NCBI RefSeq assembly: GCF_024679245.1
Contig: NC_090176.1
Location: 22,060,793 to 22,124,792, forward strand
Length of the DNA stretch: 64,000 nucleotides
Reading direction: 5' to 3'
DNA from: Pseudorasbora parva
Lineage: Eukaryota; Chordata; Actinopteri; Cypriniformes; Gobionidae
Shown: piece after piece, positions 1-12,439 of the stretch
How positions within the stretch are numbered: the first letter of the stretch is position 1
Layout of the letters: every line of letters starts with the position of its first letter
Translations under genes and position numbers: made by a program
The notes under the pieces: model-generated
Told to the model about the DNA's origin: nothing
Database searches by the model: none
Seen by the model: the letters and a program-made list of their open reading frames with translations, nothing else

Positions 1-729
1 GTCTATACTTCGTTTGTTATAAAATTATTTACTCAGTTTCTTTACTGGTGAGTGTATTCTTAAACACCTCTGATTGGCCACTGCGTTCAAGAAAGCCAAG
101 AGGCTTGTCTGTAATTTGGTTTCATTGCTTAAAGGAACTGTATGTAAGAAATGTATTTTAATTAATCGTAAAATGACTCTGATATGTCACTAGACATTAA
201 TAAATCATGTTAATTTCAAATACTTATGTCAATGACAACAGTAGTCCGGCCAGGATATTGTCATTTAAAAGTTGTTGTTGCAGCGCTCAACTGATGTTGA
301 TGTTGACATGTTGTGTTTTGGCCGGAAGCTCCACCCTCCACCTATCGACCAATCATGTTTCTGCATCTGGGTTGCCAGATCTGCTCTAGTAACCACATTG
401 CAGCTACAAACGTTCCTGCTGATCCTGCAGCCGATCTGGCAACCTTGAGTCAGGGGGGAGAGGGAGAGGGGATAGGGATTGCAGTACCAGTTTTGGCCAC
501 AAGCTTACATACACTTCCTTTAATGCTGCAAAAACGCATTTTAAATAGACCTTTTTAGACCTTTTTATTTTCAATAAAACTTTGAAGCTCTCCAGAGCTC
601 AAACACGTACTAGATCATTTGTGATATATGTTTCACCAATATGCTGTTATTACAGAGAAAACTGATCCTAGACCAGCAGTTATGGGCAGCTTTTTCCTTG
701 TCCTTTTTCTTTCTTCCAGTATCTTCCAG

Positions 730-940
730 AACATACTTATGTACATGTGATTTTTTTTCGTTTTTTATTTTTAATACATTTGGAAATATTTCAAACAAAC
801 TTTTCACATTGTCATTATGGGGTGTTGTTTGTAGAATTGAGGAGAAAAGAATGAATTGAATCAATTTTGGAATAAGGCTGTAACAGCAAACTGTGGAAAA
901 AGTGAAGTGCTCCAGATACTTTCCGGATGCACTTTACATA
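730..940 (+). mobile_element. Tc1-like element, 3' end remnant
   Basis: The block contains wording I recognise from the 3' end of a common fish Tc1/mariner family: tcattatggggtgttgtttg, then ggaataaggctgtaacagc, then tgtggaaaaagtgaag, ending actttccggatgcact. No transposase coding sequence or opposite end is present, so it is a truncated, inactive fragment. Confidence 0.5.
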
Positions 941-1238
941 CCTTACACACCACATGCTTGTGTCTGTGAATCGTTTGATTTTATTTAAGTTCTTGTTGCT
1001 GTTGTGAAATAGATGTATAACATTTTTTTTTTTTTTTTTAGATATTTTTATTTTAGAAATTTCTATTTTGTGGGAATCCCCCAAATAATTTCATTCTCCT
1101 TTTTATGCATTTTATGTTATATTTATATGCCTTTTTGCTAGTTTTTGTTTCCCTTAAACTTTCCTCACACTAGCAAAAAAATAAATCTTTAGTTTGGACA
1201 CTTTTTGGTAGGGACAGTCCTGCTTGAGAATCGTGTGC

Positions 1239-1701
1239 TAAAGGGACAGTTCGTGCTTTTTTCAAAAATGAAATTTCTGTCATTTACTCACCCTGCATCA
1301 CTCCAAACCTGTTACATTTTATGTAATCTTTGGAACACAAGTCTCATTGGTTCTGACATGTCAAGCAAGAGCTTTTGTGTTTTCCATATTTGATGTGTAT
1401 ATGTCTGTGCATTGATCAATGTTAAATGGGAATGCATGCCTGAATTAAAACTTTTCATCATATAAACAAATCGGATCTCTTCTGAGAACTGCCTGATTTA
1501 TCTGGATTACTTTTAGGATGCCTTTTCATACTTTTTGAAGTTTAAAAAATGTAGACTTTGTTGGGACTATCAATGGATTGATCAAAAATGATGAGAGGAT
1601 ATTAAAAATATGTTTGTGTCCCAAAGATGAACGGAAGTCTTATGGGTTTAAAAATGACATGAGGGTGAGTAAATGATGACAGTATTTCACTATTGCTTTA
1701 A
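1239..1701. mobile_element. MITE, 'agttcacccaaaaatgaaaat' family, degraded
   Basis: The left end reads aaagggacagttcgtgc, then caaaaatgaaatttctgtca and tttactcaccctgcatcact. The right end reads gagggtgagtaaatgatgac and finishes in ctttaaagg. The ends are inverted copies of each other, as in short non-autonomous DNA transposons. It carries no coding capacity and abuts the next element. Confidence 0.6.
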
Positions 1702-2764
1702 AGGGATAGTTCATCCAAAAATGAAAATGTGATGTCTACCTGCTTACCCCCAGGGCATCCAAGATGTTGGTATGTTGGTTTCTACAGTAGAACACATGAA
1801 GATTTTTAACTTCAAACGCTGCACTGTGCCAGTCGTATAATGCATGTCAATAGGAACATTTTAGAGTATGAGAGTCAAAAAAAACAAAACACATACGAAT
1901 CCATATTAAGCCCAGTGGCTCGTGACAACTCAATGTCTTAAAATGATGCCTCAAATACAACATGTGTACAACAGCCGCGAGTGCACCATTACTTCCGCTG
2001 GGTGAAGTCATATTGCACGATATGGAGTATGATATGTGCGAGACATCACTTCTGCTGCTTGTATCCCATTGAGATCCATATCGTGTACATTTAACCTCAC
2101 CCGGCGAAAGTGATGGTGCTGATGGCTGTTGTACATAGTGTTGTATTTGATGTAAAAAATTATATATAATAACGTTTGGTTTCTCACACAAACCAATCGT
2201 TCCGTGTCTTAAAGGTTTAGTTCACCCAAAAATGAAAATGATGTCATTAAAGACTCACCCTAATGTCCTTCCTCACTCGTAAGACTCGTAAGTGAATCGA
2301 TCAATGATTCGGATCGCCAATGTCACCTGATTTCAGCAGTTTGGATCACGTGTCAAACTGCCAAACTACTGAAATCACGGTACATTGGCGATACGGATGA
2401 AACTGTACAGTGTGCATAGACTGCATATGCTCTGGGACTAAAATATAAAATATCTTAAACTGTGTTCTGAAGATGAACGGAGGTCTGACGGGTGTGGAAC
2501 GACATTAGGGTGAGTTATTAATGACATCAACTTCATTTTTGGGGGAACTAGCCCTTTATGACACATATGTTGCAGGGTTTAATATGGATTTGTATGTCTT
2601 TATGTTTATATTTTTTGCTCTCATAGCTCTCATACTCTAAATTGCCCATTGACACGCATTATATGACTGGCACAGTGCAAATTTGTGTTCTACTGAAGAA
2701 ACAAAGTCCTGGGGGTAAGCAGATAAACATCACATTTTAATTTTTGGGTGAACTATCCCTTTAA
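1698..2764. mobile_element. Long foldback MITE interrupted by a nested MITE
   Basis: The left end ttaaagggatagttcatcca is matched in inverse by tgggtgaactatccctttaa at the right end. Inner arms also pair: gcactgtgccagtcgtataa near 1819 against tatatgactggcacagtgc near 2660, and cttacccccagggc against tcctgggggtaag. The arms are separated by a second insertion at 2209-2558. Confidence 0.7.
2209..2558. mobile_element. MITE nested inside the 1698-2764 element
   Basis: Its left end, ttaaaggtttagttcaccca, faces an inverted right end, gggggaactagccctttat. It is internally palindromic as well: gatcgccaatgtcacctgat near 2312 pairs with acggtacattggcgatacgg near 2377. It must be younger than its host element. 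Confidence 0.65.
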
Positions 2765-3059
2765 GTGTCTTGCTCAAGAGCACAGTGGTAATATCATATG
2801 CATCACCTTGTGAGGTTCGAACCCACAGCCTTTCATGTACCATCTCAGATGTTTAATCACTGAATCAAAAAACCCACATATATAATAGAGCTTTAAAACA
2901 ATGAGCGAACTGGGCACTTCCTGTGCTTCAGACGAACAGGAAATGTAGTGGCATGTTATTTGGGTCATCTGCGGTGATATCATGCGTCTCTGAGGACGCA
3001 TGCCTCTGCACTGTCATGTCTGTCTCTAAAGCCCAACAGGGCTCTGTTTGCTGTCTTAG

Positions 3060-3151
3060 CCATGGAAGGTCATAGTCACGCTTTAGTTTCTCAGGCCTTG
3101 AGGACGGGAAGTCCTGAGCTTCCTGCCTTTGTCCCAATCCCCGTGGGACGT
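3060..3151 (+). CDS. pard3b: Probable pard3b exon: end of PDZ2 and PDZ2-PDZ3 linker
   Basis: Seen: a pyrimidine-rich stretch ending in ctgtcttag precedes the block, and a strong donor, cgt|gtaagtatg, follows it. With two bases completing an upstream codon, the block encodes 30 residues starting MEGHSHALV and ending PIPVGR. It ends in phase 0, which matches the phase-0 start of the PDZ3 exon at 26395. Known: Par-3 proteins end PDZ2 with a MEG-x4-LV-type strand, followed by a variable linker before PDZ3. Inference: this is that exon, spliced across a 23-kb intron. The protein match is short and the linker is poorly conserved, so a chance open stretch with good splice sites is possible. The block does not resemble the transposons around it. 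Confidence 0.45.
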
Positions 3152-3741
3152 GTAAGTATGCTAGCTTTTGTCTGTTTTGATGTTCAGACGTCTTCACCTG
3201 TCACTCTCTCTCCCCTCAACTTTCCCTCCTTTTGTTTTTGTCTGTTTGATATCTTTCCCGACGAACCTGGCGACCCACACACACGCCGCCGGAGCGCTGG
3301 CCTCTCGGCACACACCCTTCTGCCCACCTTGTAGTCTGACTTCCTGTTCTTATCCATGCTTGTTGATTCAGTGATGGACAGGAAGTGGCGCATGAGGTCA
3401 GGGCGCTCCTACAGGAAGTGCTGTAGCATGCAGGGCTGTGTGAAGTCAGGGACTACAACTGTGCAGCTGTGTGTCGGCTCTTCCTGTATCTCCCTCAGCA
3501 TAGTGCCCGTCGATCCACAATCATCCAAATTCTACCCCACTCAGCACTTTCTGTAAATAACCAAACGCTGAGAACCACGCACACTTGGCTATTACCATAG
3601 CAGTGCCACTCAAACTTTGGCCCCTCACAGGAAATGAGCTACATTCTCCATTGTCAACATATTTCATGTATTTATTTAGATAAATTCACTGCAGCATAAG
3701 AGGAATTTATGACTCAGTTTTTGGTGTCCAACAAACCGTTA

Positions 3742-3815
<74 letters not shown>
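3742..3815. repeat. (ATT)n microsatellite
   Basis: About 70 bp of nearly pure att repeats. It reads as a run of Asn codons on the minus strand, which is not a gene. Confidence 0.95.
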
Positions 3816-3817
<2 letters not shown>

Positions 3818-4054
3818 TTTGTGCCTATAACGGGCAAGTCTTTGGAGTTGCACACAATTTACAGTAAAAATTATGTTATGTGTTTTTAAATGTGTCTGAA
3901 CTACCATTCAAAAGTGTTCAAAATGTATTTGAGGGGAAACAAGGCTTTCATACTGACCAAGGCTGCAATTTTTAAAATCAAAAATATAGTACTAGCATGA
4001 TTGTAAGGTTTTAAATTTTAAATTTACATTTTAAACATAATTATACATGTGTAA

Positions 4055-4204
4055 TTTTTATTTTCTAATTCAAATATTAATTAAACTATTCAAATACACT
4101 GATATCTCATTCTTGCATGTTAGATATACATATATCTAACATGCAAGAATGAGATATCAGTGTATTTGAATAGTTTAATTAATATTTGAATTAGAAAATA
4201 AAAA
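4055..4204. repeat. 150-bp near-perfect palindrome
   Basis: Positions 4055-4128 and 4131-4204 are exact reverse complements by my reading (74-bp arms), with only the dinucleotide ca between them. The centre reads gttagatatacatatatcta. The arms are AT-rich but not simple repeats, containing for example actgatatctcattcttgca. It could form a long hairpin. It could be a recent inverted duplication, a foldback element or an assembly artefact. Confidence 0.9.
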
Positions 4205-4250
4205 ATTTGAAAAAAATAAATAAAAACACCATCCAACGTAAGATTAGAGC

Positions 4251-4275
4251 TGTAGCACATTTGAAACACTTTTCA

Positions 4276-4315
<40 letters not shown>

Positions 4316-4344
4316 GAAAATACAAATGTTTCAAATGTGCTACA
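4251..4344. repeat. Inverted repeat flanking a (TA)n core
   Basis: The left arm tgtagcacatttgaaacact is matched in inverse by atgtttcaaatgtgctaca on the right, with a (TA)n tract at about 4285-4313 between the arms. It lies 50 bp from the larger palindrome. Confidence 0.85.
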
Positions 4345-4374
4345 TTTATAGATTCATTTATATATAAATAATAA

Positions 4375-4483
<109 letters not shown>

Positions 4484-6030
4484 TTGGACAAGTTTATCAA
4501 AAATAATGTCAAAATGCAAACCATGTTAGTGATCATTATTTCTCAATATGACTGCACTGTTAATCTAGATTATTAGTATTTTGTTAGTATTTTGTTTTTT
4601 GGTATTTTGTCATGTTTCACTAAATGTGATCGCTGTTTTCTCCATGATTGCTGATCGGCCGCAATATCGACCGCATTTGGCCACTTTATTATATCTAAGC
4701 CCTTTTTTCTGCTGTGGTAAATGATGACGTCTACTTTTCACCTTAATAAAAACGATTCACACTTGTTCACACATTGTTCTAGTAAAGTCTCTGGTGAATT
4801 AGTCCTCTTACTGTTCAATTACGACCCTCGTCTCGTGCATGCTGTGTTGAACGCACCCTTCACTGCATCATTGCCACTGATTAGTTAGAATGCAGTGGTC
4901 TGAAGCATAACTGCGACTCATTACCCACAAACCACTAGTTCTGCTTGCACACAGGATATTAAAACCCTTCAGTGGATTTAAATAAACGTGCAAGATCTCC
5001 AAATGCACAAAATTGTGCATCTTATGTGCGGTGACAGTAATGATTTTATTTGGTTTGTGGGCAATTGCTGGATTTTGCAGGCGACACGCATTGAGCTTTG
5101 CATTTCTAAACTGTTTGCTTGACTCAGTGACTGATGGATTGACGTCTCTGTGTGTCACCGGACTGTCTGGACTGAGATACGGTAGTCAGGGAGATTAATG
5201 TATGGGAAGAATATCTCACAGACAGTGAAAGATGACTGTAGATACATTTTAAGAGCAAAAGCTGAAAGAGCGAGTGATTGAAATGTAAAAAAAAAAGGCA
5301 AAGGAGATAGAAACCCTGATAGAGGAGTGACGGATGATGAGACAAAGAGAAAATAGGTAGATGGAGAAAAGGAAAGGGCTGAGGGAAGAAAAAGATGGTG
5401 ACAGAAGGTTGAGAAAGCTGTCATTTGTCAGCTTTAAAACATCTTAGAAACAAAGCTGCAAGGAGAGAAATGGGAAAGCATATATGTGTGAAAAAGGGTC
5501 ACTCGCCAGTTGGACAGTAACATTTTATGTAATCTAACAATGCATGAACGTGAACGATGCTCGGGATAGCTAGTGTTGCATCACGAAACCCCCCACCCCC
5601 TGTTTTAGCCTTGTTGTTCATACCTCAGAGTTGCAAAAAGTATGCAGAGGACCTGCTGACTTAGCCAGTCACACACTCTGAAGGCACGGTTCTACCTCAC
5701 GTTCCGTATCGTTGCTTCGACATTGCTTTTCAACCCGGAAGAACAAAATTGCTTAGAAAAGTGCAAAATTATTTAAAAAATCCATTTATGAGTGCTTTTA
5801 TTGTTTTCAGTGATGTGCACAATGTTCATATCTGTGCAGGTCTCAAAAAAATCTGGGTTTCATGACCCTTTGACAATTTAAATATTCAAACGCAAGATGA
5901 TGTGAAAGGGAGTTAATTTTGTTACTCGCCAATACTAAACTATCGAGCTATCTTCACATCTTCTTGCACTTGAGCTGACAAATTCACACAAAATTAAGAA
6001 AACAGTATCCTGGTTCACAGAGTCGGTTAT

Positions 6031-6337
6031 AGCCACATTTCCACCGCAGGAACTTTCCTCAGGACCTAGGAACTTTTGGGCGGTACTCGGTGTGTTTTGA
6101 CTGCAGGAACCAGGGTCTAAATGAAGTTCTGGGTAAATATTTCCCCCTCCAAACCCCCCTGCTCGCGAGGTAGTACTTTTTCAAAGTTCAGGAAAGTCGT
6201 TGTCTGGGAGGAGCAGTCGCATGCAGTCCTACATCACTGGACTCATTTCCCTAATCGTCACGGTACTTAAAGCCGCAGTGGAAACGCAGACAGTTGTAAT
6301 TCAAACGCAGTCCGGGTAATTTAGGTGGAAACGGGGC
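6031..6337. mobile_element. MITE with 'agcc..tttccacc' inverted ends
   Basis: The left end agccacatttccaccgcagg is matched in inverse at the right by aggtggaaacggggct. About 307 bp, non-coding, of typical MITE size. No clear target duplication was identified. Confidence 0.55.
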
Positions 6338-9192
6338 TTTTGTGAACATAAATGGTTGAGAAAATAAATGCATGTGTTAAGTATAATTGAAACAGGTTCT
6401 CGAGAAGAAGGAGGCAGGTGGAGACTTGATCCTTCTGGAATTGATTAGATTGTTGGATCATTGTCATTTGCTTTTCATGCAATCTCTTGATCACAGAGAT
6501 TGCTGGAGGGGAGATATTATTGTCCTGCCCTTGAGCCAGTGTATACTTCATCAGAGAAGATCACGAGTGTACATCCAACAATGTATATATATATATTTTA
6601 TGGTGACTTTAATTTCTTTTCAACAATGGTGTGTGTATATATACATTTTATTGGTAACCCTGCGCTCTAGATTTCTGCATCAGCCAATGAAAATCCATAG
6701 AGCACTAGTCCTATCATTCTGCGGATAAAGGACAGGCTTCTGACAGTCAGGAGATGGAACGGTTTGATAGAGATGATGTGAATGGAATGTCAGGAGGAGG
6801 TCACTTGAGAGAGATGAAGATAGGCACAATGTGCAGTGATGTCTTACTGAAGACGCGTGCGGTGGTAGTTTGGCCCATGTGAAAAGGGGAAAGAAGAATC
6901 AGCAGGTGGGTTGGACGCTCTACATCTGTCTGACTACCTGCCGAATTTCTACCTGCCAGGTGAGCTGTTGCAGAAAGAGTCTTACAACCTTCCGCCGCTC
7001 TTCAAAAGCCACACACCGAGGACCTCACGCACCCCTCTCACTGTCAGCCCTAATCTGTCTCCAATAGCGCGGCCGCCCGGTGGGGGATAGAGCTTTGTCT
7101 GCTGCTCCAGCTGGATGAAATAGTAATAGTGATATTAGATATGACTCCATGAACAAAGGAGAAAGAATGAGGACTCATTTCCTGTTCGGTTTGTAGTGGT
7201 TTTGCACGACAGAGGCAGATTAAAAATGGAGCGCGGAGCTTGTAACAAAAGACCCGCGCACCCCTTCAAGCAGGCGGCTTTGTGTACTTCAAAACAGCCA
7301 GCTAACAATGGCACCAGGCTGGGTAATAAGGGCCCTGACAAAGCCTTATCTCTCCCAAAACTCCAGCTGTGAAGACTAGCGGTTAGCGCATGCGATAATG
7401 TTGTTGTGACAGCATTCCCCTCTTTGACTTGTCCTACACAAACCGAGGAAGTCGATCCAGCCGGGACCCTGGCCTCTCTGCTACTTAATCTCATACCCAG
7501 ACCTTCTTGTTACTACTGTACCTGCATTACTTCCTCAATAAACCTTTGATGTTGGTATCACCATCCCTCTGAAGTCTCTGGGCCCACGAGGCCTGCTTTC
7601 CAATCTTGGCCTCTTTACGAGTAAATAAAGCTGCTTCCTGAGCGACAAGGTTATGAACGTCAATCCAGACCCCTTAGTCTTTTACAGCGTCCTCGTCTCA
7701 ATAGTTTGCTTTCATCTCCACTTAAACAGAATCCATTTACTCGTGGGCAAACTTCACTCTTAGCCTTTCTGCCTTTAGCTGGCTGCCGGCTTCCATCGGA
7801 GCGGTCATAGAGATGTCTCTTTGTTTAAGAGGTTATGTGAGTGTCTGTGCTTTGCTTTTACCCCTGTGTTGCCTTTAATGATGCTGCGGTCTGCAAGGTG
7901 AATGGTCCTTTCCATATGCATGCGTGGGGTAAAAAGTGCACTTTAGCATGTGTGCCGTAAGCCGAGAGGTTGATCGTACTCCACATGAGTCTCTTGCCAT
8001 CGCGCACGCCGCTCTTGGAGACCTCATATTAAAAGGGGGAATGTATTCGGCTCCTAGTGAAGAGGTAATTGGGCCTGATGAAAGGCAGTGGGTATTTGTT
8101 GTTGCTGAAACCTGATTATGATCAGGGTATGTTCTCCATTTGGTGAAATTAAGTCAATACTGATGGCTTTGTTTAGTAGACGCCAGAGAGAGATGGCCAA
8201 ATGTTGCATATTCACTACTAGGGATGTTGAATGTTTAACATAGAATCACAATGGTTTTGCTGGTCCATATATTAAAGCAACATTTTCCATTTTTTCATCC
8301 CTTTTTAAGTCTTCATTTGGTTTCTAAGGCTGCTTTTAGACTGTCAGTCCACATACGATTTGTGCGCATATCCAATTAAAATTCTGGTTTAGCAAGTGTT
8401 AACAGTATGAAATGAAATGCTATTTTTACAAATCTGTTTCAAGCTACACTCATGTGGTTTTAAATCCTATTCATATTTCGCATTTCTGGAAATCTGTTTC
8501 AGTCTAACCGCTCTGATTGGATTTTTCATGGCTTGTGCTATTTCTCATACTTCAACGCAACGCCAGTGCCAAACCAATGCAGATATTCCTGAAAACGAAA
8601 GAGCGGCATGGACACACAATTTGGATCTGAACAGTTGCGATACACAGTGTAGGCATCAATAATTTAAGATCAGATTCCGATCAGGTAGTGTAGCCTGTGT
8701 CACAAGTATTGTGCGTGTGATAGCGTTAAGAATTTTTTGGGGAATTTAAATTTCTTTTAATTAGTTGGATGCCTGGATGCCAGCCTAACTCAGCCTCGCC
8801 CACAACATTTGAGCTCGGGCAGTTCGGTCTGGACTTGATCCATAGAGGAGTAATTATCGAAACTGTTTGGGCCAATTAAATTGTAAGGAGGGGCTTTAGA
8901 CGATGATGGACAGATGATCAACAGTAACGTCATCATCCACGTCATCAAAGGCGCTTGGTTTGCATTTGTTCAAATCCTAAAAGGAGAGCTTGTTCGTAAA
9001 TGCATTCACCTTCACTAGATCTCTCAGAAATGATGATCATGTTGGTAAATAACTGTTATCCTTAAAATCTTTTTTATTTTTTTTTATTTTTTTGCAATAC
9101 TGGGAAAGATCATTTATTCCAGCGTGTGTGCAGACAGGGTTGGCAAGTTTTTACAACAAAACCCGCCAACTACTAGCCAAAAACAATAACTT

Positions 9193-9873
9193 CTTAAAGG
9201 TGCACTATGTAGTATTTTTGCAGTAAAATATCCAAAAACCACTAAGCCAGTGTTATATATTTTGTTCAGTTGAGTTCTTACAATATCCCAAATGTTTCCA
9301 ACTATTTGTAAATTGTGAGAAAATTGCTATTTTAACTAAGGACCCGTGTCAGCATAGCGTTTGAGGGAGTCACCTGTCAATTGCGTCATATCTGCGCTAC
9401 CCTCAGTTTTATTTGGCAGAAGCACTTTTCTCTTAGCAGTGTGAACATGTCACAGCAGCGCTGAGCGAACACACAGAGTAACATCATAACATCATTTTAA
9501 ATACTCTTAAATGTATCTAATATGATAAACAGAGCCGCTTTACCTTTACCGGAAATAGTGCAGGCACCCGGTGTCTGTGTCCCATCCCGTCATAATAAAA
9601 GCCCCGGTGCTCGCGAGCCGTGTGTTTGTATAACAATCGCTCGGCGGCCGTGCACAGCCCCACAACACTCGGTCCTGCTCTGCTTTACACTAAAGTAACG
9701 TTAATAACCGCATCCATGAACATGATTTCTGCACGGGTCCTATTTTCCACCGGCTGTGAGGTGAAGACCACATGTCCCAAGATACTGCGCTCACACTTGG
9801 CATCATCAAACTACGGATTTGTTTAGAATAGCCGCCCTCCAGTGGACGGAAAGTTGCATAGTGGGCCCATAAG
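9193..9873. mobile_element. Non-autonomous DNA transposon, 'aaaggtgcactatgtagt' family
   Basis: The left end cttaaaggtgcactatgtag is imperfectly inverted at the right as gttgcatagtgggcccataa. The start is a very common fish repeat sequence. No transposase is present. It lies immediately left of the truncated Tc1 copy at 9895-10816. Confidence 0.55.
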
Positions 9874-9894
9874 GGGGGTTCTCCGAAAAAATAC

Positions 9895-10816
9895 TTCACA
9901 AATCTGGCCTTTATGGAAGAGTGGCAAGAAGAAAGCCATTTCTAAAAGATATCCATAAAAAGAGTCGTTTAAAGTTTGCCACAAGCCACCTTGAAAACAC
10001 ACCAAACATGTGGAAGAAGGTGCTCTGGTCAGATGAAACCAAAATTGAACTTTTTGGCAACAATGCAAAACGTTATGTTTGGGGTAAAAGCAACACAGCT
10101 CATCACCCTGAACACACCATCCCCACTGTCAAACATGGTGGTGGCAGCATCATGGTTTGGGCCTGCTTTTCTTCAGCAGGGACAGGGAAGATGGTTAAAG
10201 TTGATGGAAAGATGGATGGAGCCAAATACAGGACAATTCTGGAAGAAAACCTGATGGAGTCTGCAAAAGACCTGAGACTGGGACGGAGATTTGTCTTCCA
10301 ACAAGACAATGATCCAAAACATAAAGCAAAATCTACAATGGAATGGTTCAAAAATAAACATATCCAGGTGTTAGAATGGCCAAGTCAAAGACCAGACCTG
10401 AATCCAATCGAGAATCTGTGGAAAGAACTGAAAACTGCTGTTCACAAACGCTCTCCATCCAACCTCACTGAGCTCGAGCTGTTCTGCAAGGACGAATGGG
10501 CAAAAATTTCAGTCTCTCGATGTGAAAAACTGATAGAGACATACCCCAAGCGACTTACAGCTGTAATCGCAGCAAAAGGTGACGCTACAAAGTATTAACT
10601 TAAGGGGCCGAATAATTTTGCACGCCCAATTTTTCAGTTTTTGTTTTGTTAAAAAAGTTTGAAATATCCAATAAATTGCATTCCACTTCATGATTGTGTC
10701 CCACTTGTTGTTGATTCTTCTCAAAAAATTACAGTTTTATATCTTTATGTTTGAAGCCTGAAATGTGGCAAAAAGTCGAAAAGTTCAAGGGGGCCAAATA
10801 TTTTCGCAAGGCACTG
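9895..10816 (+). mobile_element. Tc1-like transposon, 5'-truncated
   Basis: The right end is a long Tc1 terminal repeat finishing in cgcaaggcactg followed by TA. It includes aagtttgaaatatccaataa and acttgttgttgattcttc, as in a widespread fish Tc1 family. The left terminal repeat and the first third of the transposase gene are missing, so the copy cannot be autonomous. It follows within about 20 bp of another DNA transposon. Confidence 0.85.
9921..10598 (+). pseudogene. Tc1-like transposase, N-terminally truncated
   Basis: A 225-residue open frame covers the catalytic domain of a DD34E Tc1/mariner transposase, which cuts and joins its own element's ends at TA sites. The catalytic residues are visible: D38 in VLWSDETK, D129 in FQQDNDPKH, and E164 in DLNPIENLW, with exactly 34 residues between the last two. 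Family members are about 340 residues, and the N-terminal paired-like DNA-binding domain is absent. The first ATG is therefore just an internal Met (MARRKPFLKDIHKKS). The rest has no stops, which suggests the truncation is not ancient. It is inferred to be non-functional because it could not bind the terminal repeats. Confidence 0.88.
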
Positions 10817-12439
10817 TATATAGGCTATCACATAATGGAGGTCACTTCAACCTGCGGACATGGAAAACAACCTGCGGAAAAAAAGCAGACTTGGCAACAC
10901 AGTGCGGTTGAGTTCTGTTGACATTTGACAATTAACGTTATCAGTCGCTTCGCTGCTCTGATTGGCTGTAAGTCTATCCAATTGAAGTCCTGGTTCGGTT
11001 GAAACGCCCCATAAACACAGCCCAATGGAGCAATATCAGACTCGTATTTTGAATAGAATTGAGTATGACCACGTCAGGCTAGCAATAGTTCATTTGGATT
11101 CTACTCAATAAACGAACAGAAAAATGTATGCTTTTAAAATCACAAACATTATGGAAAAGTGTGCAGGGTCTCGAGACATGGTTTTAAAAGTTAAACTTCT
11201 CTTAAAATGACATGGCATTTAAAAAAAACTGTGAGAGATGCTGAAAAAGCAGATGAGGCAAACGGTCAAGGAGTTCTGTTTAATGAAGTGTTTAACAGGA
11301 CAAGAATGATTAACTGCTGCGAACAGAGGTCAATTCAGCTGTAAAGCAAATAGTAGAGAAAATAGTGTCATTGTTCAGCTAAAGTCAGTTCAGTGTTGAT
11401 TCAGTTCTGTTGTAAGATCAAGCCCCCCCATTGCTACCACTGGAGATGCTGTGATACGGGGTACGAGTGTAATGGTGGTATGACTCTATCCCAAACCTTT
11501 CTCTACCATCAGCTGCTTTCTTAATGCATGTACAGAACGTACTACAAAGACATCTCATCACCACAAACACACACTTTTTCGCTCAATCCACCACCTGCTC
11601 ACTGCTAAAAGGTAGTAGAGTGCCTTCCAAATGAAAGAATCATTTCAGAAACATGCTTGAGATATAGAGCACAATGACGTGAGCTCTCTCTTGCAAGATC
11701 ATTTCCCCCCATCAGAACTGGGCCTTTGATCCACACCCAATAAAAGCCACCACGGGCTTGGGTCATGTGCTTTTGAGTGGGATTTGATTATCAGCGACAG
11801 GGAATCAGCATTACAGAAGATCTGCTAAGCTCTACACAAAAGGCCACCCAAGCTTTTACAGTGCTTTCACACCGGTTTGTGGTTCATGTTCGTTTGGTTG
11901 GTGTGAAAGAAGTTTTTCCTCTTGAAAAGGTTGATCTGGTGTACAGTGAACTATGGTTTACAGTTTTTATGATCAGTCCATTCTAAATCATGGAAGTGAA
12001 CTCCTCTTTGATGACATAATTTGCGTCTTTGCAGGCTTCACACACACACACACACACACAAAAAAAAAAAAAAAATATATATATAAATTTTTTATTGCTG
12101 CTTGTCTCTGAATAAATTACCTTTGTAGATCAAATTCTCGGAAAACATCTGCGGCAGACAAATGCAAGTGCGTGTGTAAAGTTCCTATGGTTAATCCAGT
12201 AAGACAAAACCATAACTTGTTAAGTGTAGCTGTACAGTTTTACATAGTCCACACAGTTTTTAGTTTGAGTCAGTTTTTGTCTATTTAAATATCTTGCATT
12301 AAAATATATTTTAAATTGAATTCATATTTTGTCATTTTTTAATTTTAATCAGATTACTAAAGTAGCATCTAATTGTTGTTGAAAATAACATTTTGAGAAA
12401 CTGTTTAAAAGTTTTAAGCATGACGAATTTGTAAGGAAT

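Larger units (their letters stand above)
1..3059. other. Upstream intron or flank, repeat-rich, no gene seen
   Basis: No exon-like open stretch with splice sites was found before 3060. Positions 1-600 are complex sequence with no gene signal; part of it (about 240-500) has the look of a dispersed repeat. About 730-940 is a Tc1 end remnant. 1239-2764 is two adjoining MITEs with a third nested inside. 2765-2870 carries a GGTTCGAACC-like motif on the minus strand but no tRNA fold. If the gene continues upstream, this is part of an intron. Confidence 0.5.

Noticed and set aside
2765..2870. Minus-strand tgggttcgaacctcac motif like a tRNA B box
   Set aside because: No matching A box at tRNA spacing and no cloverleaf; at most a decayed SINE-like repeat, since a similar piece occurs near 28131-28200.
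7135..7494. 119-residue minus-strand ORF in a GC-richer stretch
   Set aside because: Composition is not coding-like, there is no domain and no splice context; probably chance in complex intron sequence.
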